Assembly: GCA_030278955.1 (NCBI GenBank)
Contig: JAOANR010000005.1
Location: forward strand, 124,001 to 188,000
Direction of reading: 5' to 3'
DNA from: Hygrophila difformis
Taxonomy: Eukaryota > Streptophyta > Magnoliopsida > Lamiales > Acanthaceae
Length of the DNA stretch: 64,000 nucleotides
Below are positions 58,297 through 64,000 of the stretch, one piece after another. The translations under genes and the position numbers were made by a program. The stretch's first letter is position 1; every line of letters begins with the position of its first letter. The notes under the pieces were generated by a model. It made no database searches. It was given only the letters and a program-made list of their open reading frames with translations, and had not been told where the DNA came from.

Positions 58297-61200
58297 TTGA
58301 TGACTGATTTCATCACTAGTCAGAAAGAGATCAACAATCAACTGCAGGCCTCCATCAGAAATGTGGAGACCCAGGTTACACAGATGGCTAATGAGATGCA
58401 GAAAAGGGACAAAGGAACGTCGCCAAGCACCGCGGAAAAGAACCCGCAATGCAAGGCAATAACCTTGAAATCTGGAAGAGTACTAGCTGGACCAAAGGGA
58501 GCAGATACTAGAGCGGAACGTGAGGAAGATGATATTGTTGACAATGCTGGTAAGGAAGCTGATAATGAGAACGAAGCAGAAAAAGAGACAGCCGAATTGC
58601 AGACTGAAGCTGCGCCTGAAACGGCTGAATCAGATAAGGGTACAGGTGAAGGTACAACTTCCTTCCCTTCACCACCAAAAATTACTAATAACAAGTACAT
58701 GCCCAGGATTCCTTATCCTGCACGTCTTAAAAATAAAGAACATGATCTTAAATTCAAGAAATTTCTGCAACGATTAAAGTCTGTAGAGATAACCATTCCC
58801 CTCACAGAAATGATTTCCGAAATGCCCATCTATGCTAAGTTCTTGAAAGAATTGATTTCAGGAAAAAGGCAGGTTGAGCAGGAAGAGGTAATTATTCTCA
58901 ACAGCACATGCAGTGCCATCGTTCAGAGGAGAATGCCTGAAAAGAAAGAGGACCCCGGATGTTGCACACTTCCAGTACAATTCGGAAAGGCCAAAGTGAG
59001 TATGGGGCTTTGTGATTTAGGATCAAGCATCAATGTGATGCCACTAGCTATGGCTATTCGCCTTAAGCTTGGAGAAATTCAGCCGATCAAGATGAGACTG
59101 CAGCTCGCAGACAGATCAATCACTCAGCCCGTAGGAATCCTTAAGGATGTTGTGGTCAAAACCGGGCAGGTTCTTTTCCCGGTCGACTTCATCGTCCTTG
59201 ATATTGAAGAGGATTCTGAAATGCCGCTTATCCTTGGACGCCCATTTCTAGCCACTGGTGATGCACTGATTGACGCTAAATCCGGAAAAGTCACCTTAAG
59301 GGTCGATGGCGAGGAGATCATCTTTGATATGGAGAAATTGCAGAAATTTCCGAATGACAGTTCTTGTTTTTCTTTTGAAAATGTAATAGTTAGGGAAGAG
59401 CCAGACTCTGAACTTGATTGTGAAATGATGCTGGATGAACCATCAAAGCAGGTACTGAAGCCTGCTGGCGTGGAGCACAAAGGATGCAAAGCCGTTCACT
59501 TTGCCGATCCCGAAACAGGGGATCTGGAGGAGTTTGACGGCATCGAATTCCATGATGACGCCAACCAAGAGGAAGAAGAGGATCCTGTACTGATGCAGGA
59601 TCCCGAAAGTAAATCTGTTCTCCCACTACCCCTTTCTCGCAAACTACTCCCTTCCGTTGAATGTCCACCAGAGCTTGAACTTAAAACATTACCCGATCAT
59701 CTCAAGTATGCGTTTCTCGCAGAACATAAAAAGTTACCCGTGATCGTTTCGGCTAAGCTCTCCCAAGAGCAAGAAAATGCTCTGGTGGTCATTCTTAAGA
59801 AACATGTACATGCAATAGGTTGGACCATTTCTGATATAAAAGGAATAAGCCCGTCTATTTGCATGCACAGGATTCTAATGGAAGAAGAGTTTAAACCCTC
59901 CCGTCAACCTCAGAGGCGATTGAGTCCCCTTATGCAAGAAGTGGTAAGGAAAGAAGTTATCAAGCTCTTAGATGCTGGTATAATCTATCCTATCTCTGAT
60001 AGCAAATGGGTTAGCCCGGTGCAGGTCGTACCCAAACGAGGAGGGATGTGCATAACCAAGAATGAGCAAGAAGAAGAGGTTGCAACCAGGCCAGTGACCG
60101 GATGGAGAGTTTGTATCGACTACCGGAAGCTGAACGAGGCCACACGCAAGGACCATTTGCCATTGCCATTCATTGATCAGATGCTTGAGAGGTTGGCAGG
60201 GAGAGAGTTTTATTGCTTTTTGGATGGTTATTCTGGCTATAATCAGATTGTTATTTCTAGTGAAGACCATGATAAAACCACTTTTACTTGCCCGTACGGC
60301 ACTTTTGCCTATCGACGGATGCCTTTTGATTTGTGCAATGCACCTGCTACTTTTCAAAGATGCATGATGTCTATTTTCTCTGAATTTATCGAAAAATGCA
60401 TTGAGGTCTTCATGGATGACTTCTCTGTATATGGAGATACGTTCGAAGATTGTTTGACCAATCTTGCTAAGATTTTAAAGAGGTGTGAGGACACTAACTT
60501 GGTTTTAAATTGGGAAAAGTGCCATTTTATGGTCACTGAGGGCATAGTGTTAGGTCATCGCATTTCTCGTGCAGGCATTGAAGTTGATCCAGCTAAAGTT
60601 TCCATCATTTCCAATCTCCCTCTTCCTAACTCTATCAAATCAGTTAGGAGTTTCTTAGGGCATGCTGGTTTTTACCGGCGATTCATTAAGGATTTCTCTA
60701 AAATTGCCAAGCCGCTCACTAATCTGCTTTGTAAAGAAAATCCTTTCTTAATAAATGAAGCGTGTGTCCAAACCTTTGACACGCTCAAGAAGATGTTGGT
60801 TTCTGCACCGATAGTGCAACCACCCGATTGGTCACTACCTTTCGAGGTAATGTGCGATGCTAGTGGTCTCGCCGTAGGCGCAGTTCTTGGACAGCATAAG
60901 GATGGGAGACATTGCGTAATTCATTACGCAAGTCATGCCCCGAATGAAGCCCAAATTAACTACACCACAACGGAGAAAGAGATGTATGCTGTAGTCTTCG
61001 CGTTTGACAAGTTCAGACAGTATCTGATAGGTACGAAGACCATAGTATACACCGATCATACAGCATTGAGATACTTGTTTAGCAAACAAGATGCAAAACC
61101 TCGATTAATCAGGTGGGTACTTTTGCTGCAAGAATTCGATATCATAATAAGAGATAGGCGAGGTCGAGATAATGGTGCTGCTGACCACTTATCTCGATTA

Positions 61201-61866
61201 GATAATGATAAAAAGGAAAAAGCCGTCAATGAAGAGTTTCCGGACGAACAGTTGTTCGCGTTGCATCTGCATAACCAAGCTTGTCCATGGTTTTCCGACA
61301 TCGCTAACTTCTTGGCGTGCGGAATAACCCCACAGTTTTCGAACTATCATCAGAGGAATAAGTTCAAACGAGATGTATTAAGTTACTTCTGGGAAGAACC
61401 TTATCTCTTCAAACACTGCGCCGATTCAATAATCAGGCGATGTGTGACCGAGCATGAAGCCTATCAAATTGTCAGAAAATGCCATGAATCAGAATATGGA
61501 GGTCACCACGGTCCTGCTCGAACGGCCCACAAGGTCCTCGAATGTGGATTTTATTGGCCTCACATCTATGAGGATTGCAGGACATTTGTTAAGGGCTGTG
61601 ACAGATGCCAAAGATTAGGAAACGTCTCCAAGAGAGATGAGATGCCTCAAAAGGGGATTCTCACACTTGAGATCTTTGATGTATGGGGCATTGACTTCAT
61701 GGGACCGTTTCCACCATCTGGTGGAAACTACTATATCTTGGTAGCTGTCGATTACGTGTCCAAATGGGTCGAGGCTGTCGCATTACCGACCAATGATGGT
61801 ATCCAAGTCATCAAGTTCCTCAAGAACAACATTTTCAGTCGATTTGGCGTACAATCCATAAGATAG
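58297..61866 (+). pseudogene. pol: Element E pol: protease, RT, RNase H and N-terminal integrase, truncated by a deletion
   Basis: The frame is the same as gag, separated by one TAG; the ATG at 58297 is only the first Met after it. Order: protease with active site [11 protein letters not shown] (about residue 240); RT with [24 protein letters not shown] and catalytic FMDDFSVYG (nt 60409-60435), where MPFDLCNAP has Asp in place of the Gly usual in this motif; RNase H ([24 protein letters not shown]). Integrase shows HHGPARTAH and CDRCQR of the zinc domain and first catalytic Asp in [11 protein letters not shown] (near 61687). The frame breaks near 61855, where the segment that should carry the second catalytic Asp is missing. 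Confidence 0.92.
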
Positions 61867-62498
61867 GCACGCCTTACCATCCTCAGACTAGTGGTCAAGT
61901 CGAAGTATCCAACCGCGAAATCAAACATATACTCGAAGCCACTGTCGGGATAACCCGTAAGGATTGGGCACGTAAGCTCAATAACGCTCTATGGGCATAC
62001 CGCACAGCATATAAGACTCCCATCGGGATGTCTCCATACAGGCTGGTCTTTGGAAAAGCCTGTCATTTGCCTGTAGAGCTAGAGCATAAAGCTTACTGGG
62101 CCGTTAAAACGCTTAACTTCGATCCGAGAGTCGCTCAGAGCAAACGCAAGTTGGACCTCAACGAAATTGAGGAAATACGAGCGCAAGCTTATGAAAGCTC
62201 TCGAATTTACAAGGAGCGGACCCAGAAGTTGCACGATCGCAGGATTAAACCTAAGTATTTTTATGTTGGTCAACATGTGTTATTGTTCAATACTAGGTTG
62301 AAGCTGTTCCCCGGAAAGCTCAAATCTAGATGGGAAGGACCACATGAAGTACTAGAGGTGTTCAAAAATGGAGCTGTCAGGATCCGAACTGATAGGGGCG
62401 ATATAGTGGTGAATGGACAACGATTAAAAGAGTACCTTGGACAGTTCGATCCGGAGAAAGAAAGCCAAGCAGTGGCAGACCCGGCTTACATTCAATAA
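61867..62498 (+). pseudogene. pol: Element E integrase, C-terminal part
   Basis: Begins beyond the deletion in another frame with [17 protein letters not shown], which carries the catalytic Glu region. It continues through [20 protein letters not shown] and the C-terminal barrel ([20 protein letters not shown]) to the natural pol end at 62498. Without the missing middle it cannot catalyse integration. Confidence 0.9.
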
Positions 62499-62607
62499 GA
62501 AACAGCATTTAAAAACACACAAAAAAAAATTTCAGTATATATATATATAGATAGTATATATTTATTGTACTTATTTCACGACAAGAAAGTACCCAAAGAT
62601 CAATTAA

Positions 62608-62645
62608 ACATTTAGAATACTAAGACTCTAAATGTGAGGATGTTG
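62608..62645 (+). other. Stem-loop plus purine motif after element E pol
   Basis: Stem 62608-62616 with 62627-62635 (acatttaga / tctaaatgt), then gaggatgttga. Same motif as in element F at 23283-23425 and near 17265. Confidence 0.75.
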
Positions 62646-62985
62646 ATATTTGGAGAAAATCTAATGCGTCTTATTTGTCTGTCTTGCAGAAGTTCGGAAC
62701 CACCAAAAAAAAAGGAGCAGATAAGAGTAACATGGAAAAACCAGGTTCTTGGTTGGATTAGTTCCATAAGTCTGAGAAGACGCTTTCGGAATTTGAAGAA
62801 ATTCAGAATCCAGAATAATTTTCACAGATAAATGGAACTGATCCAACCTAATTTGTGCAAGTGGATTATTTTAATTCTCAGCCCAGCATTTTGAATTTAT
62901 TTGGACTGAATTTATTCAGCCCAAATCAAATAATATGGACTCAGGCCCACCATCCCACTCGGGCCCAGTCCAAGAAATTTAAAAA
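62641..62985 (+). other. Post-pol remnant of element E
   Basis: A pyrimidine-rich stretch ending cttgcag (62683-62689) could be a splice acceptor. After it an ATG (62731) opens a short coding-like frame (with FHKSEKTLSEFEEIQNPE) interrupted by two stops. It may be the ruined start of an extra ORF like that of element F. From about 62880 several GGCCCA/GGGCCC words appear, as in an LTR U3. Confidence 0.4.
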
Positions 62986-62993
62986 TTTAAAAT

Positions 62994-63310
62994 TCTTTGT
63001 CGCGGAAGGTCCTTTGTCGCGATGTCATGCATCGCGACCAGGCCCTGTTCCGCGACAAACCCTCTTTTGTTCTTAACCCTTCTCTGCTGGTTGTCGCAAT
63101 GCGCTCTGTCGCGGAGCATGACTCCGCGACCAAGCCCTGCTCCGCGACACAACCTGCGTTGACCTTGCCCCCATACTGAACTTTGTCGCGATAGCCTTGT
63201 CGCGGAGCATGACTCCGCGACCAAACCCCTGCTCCGCGACCTCTCTGATGTCGCTATGCCTTGTCGCGGAACCTTGTTCCGCGACAAAGTCTCGGACTCC
63301 GCGACAAAAA
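62994..63310 (+). repeat. Stem-loop cluster near the window end
   Basis: Repeated hairpins of the E type, for example tgtcgcggagcatgactccg near 63108 and ttgtcgcggaaccttgttcc near 63261. They use the same tttgtcgcgg / ccgcgacaaa words as the 5' LTR but in different surrounding sequence. Confidence 0.8.
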
Positions 63311-64000
63311 GTTCTAGTATTTATACCCCCCCACCCCCTCCAGTTCTCAAGTTTCTTTTCACTTTCACTTGTCATTTCAACTTCTTTCAGTTTCTTCATC
63401 TTCCTTTCCCCCATCTTCTTCTTATCCGAACGAACACCAGGTGTTCTTCGCAACCTTATCACTCTTTTTCTAAGGGGAAACCATGGACCGATTTCACGGA
63501 CTCCTCCCAAACCTTGGACCCGTGCCCAGACCCGAGCCAAGGAGGGCAGGGTAAACCCATTTTTCACCCTCCCTGTCCATGACTCTTGTGGACTTTCTTG
63601 TTCTTTTTTTTTAGATTTTGGTTTGTGAATCGTGCAGTGCAGCTTGTTTGCATCTTTGTTTTCTATTTTTGGGAGGTTTTCAAAGTGCTCTAGGTTATGA
63701 GCACCATTTTGAAACGTTTAAAACCCCATTTTGAAACTGTTAATGGATAAAGATTTTTGAAGTTTAAAACTGGAAAGAACAAACTGATGAACATTTGGGT
63801 ATTGTTTTGAATATCTTGATGTTATTGGTTTGATTGATCTTGATGTGACTTGCACAGTGTTGTGTTGGTGTAATAAAAGAGGTAAGATCTTTTTGGGCAC
63901 ATTTGTTCTCATGTTGGAAATCTCATGGGAATAAATGTTTGTTTGTTTATGGAAACATAGTACAAACACCCAATGAGAAGCTTCCACTTTTAATAAAAGC
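63311..64000 (+). promoter_or_regulatory. TATA-like promoter and transcribed-type region of a second LTR, truncated by the window end
   Basis: TATTTATA at 63318-63325 follows the stem-loop cluster, as TATA follows the U3 cluster in the E 5' LTR. The downstream sequence is not that of the E 5' LTR. It may be the 3' LTR of a related subfamily or a separate element; no ORF in 63311-64000 is convincing. Confidence 0.4.

Larger units (their letters stand above)
51677..64000 (+). mobile_element. Element E: Athila-like Ty3/gypsy retrotransposon, 3' end beyond the window
   Basis: A 5' LTR inserted into the RT of element D is followed by an Asp-tRNA-type PBS, gag (56611), pol (58297) and a post-pol region. 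The LTR of about 4.8 kb, the PBS tggcgccgttgccgggga and RT catalytic motif FMDDFSVYG place it in the Athila lineage by family knowledge. It is younger than D, yet carries an in-frame stop after gag and a deletion in integrase. The right end and target duplication are not visible. Confidence 0.88.

Overview
This is a window of nuclear DNA from a flowering plant (probably a eudicot). It is almost entirely a nest of Ty3/gypsy LTR retrotransposons inserted into one another. The evidence is gag-pro-pol coding blocks of two lineages: Tekay/Del-like chromoviruses with an initiator-Met-tRNA-type primer site, and an Athila-like element with an Asp-tRNA-type primer site. LTRs are very long (2.2 to 5.6 kb), the spacers are AT-rich, and the only host-like coding material is a short F-box exon and an unidentified ORF tail. 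No bacterial-type genes, rRNA, tRNA or CRISPR were seen. A 500-N scaffold gap lies at 35936-36435. The species cannot be named from the sequence alone.

Layout. 1-6760: element A (minus strand, Tekay-like, truncated by the window start), inserted into the integrase region of element B (6761-14882, minus, same broad family). B sits in the LTR of an older minus-strand Athila-like element F (14883-about 23680), of which the 3' LTR part, the 3' non-coding region and a broken post-pol ORF remain. 23755-28801: a 5 kb Athila-type LTR (G1) cut by element C (28802-38624, plus, Tekay-like, containing the gap). 38629-39001: a tail-to-tail pair of tRNA-derived SINEs. 39095-44683: a second, nearly identical 5.6 kb LTR (G2). 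44684-45776: a small island with an F-box exon and the end of an unidentified ORF, both minus strand. 45777-51676: element D (plus, same family as A and B) with the best-preserved gag-PR-RT frame, cut in its reverse transcriptase by element E. 51677-64000: element E (plus, Athila-like) with a 4.8 kb 5' LTR, gag, a nearly complete pol, and a 3' region that does not match its 5' LTR.

The elements share a replication scheme. The LTR promoter drives a full-length RNA, a tRNA primes at the PBS, Gag packages the RNA, and protease, reverse transcriptase/RNase H and integrase copy and insert it. Every copy in which the genes can be judged is broken by stops, frameshifts, deletions or later insertions, so none looks autonomous.

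Three signals stand out. (1) Arrays of nested stem-loops inside the Athila-type LTRs, downstream of the TATA box. The stems differ in sequence between G1/G2 and E but stay paired, and most well-formed inner hairpins keep a CA(C/T) tri-loop. (2) A small coiled-coil ORF between PBS and gag that is still open in all three A/B/D-family copies although gag-pol has decayed in two of them. (3) A plant-like core promoter (TGGGCC/T boxes, telo-box, TATA) in the Athila-type LTRs. Identities, ages and expression are not computed here.
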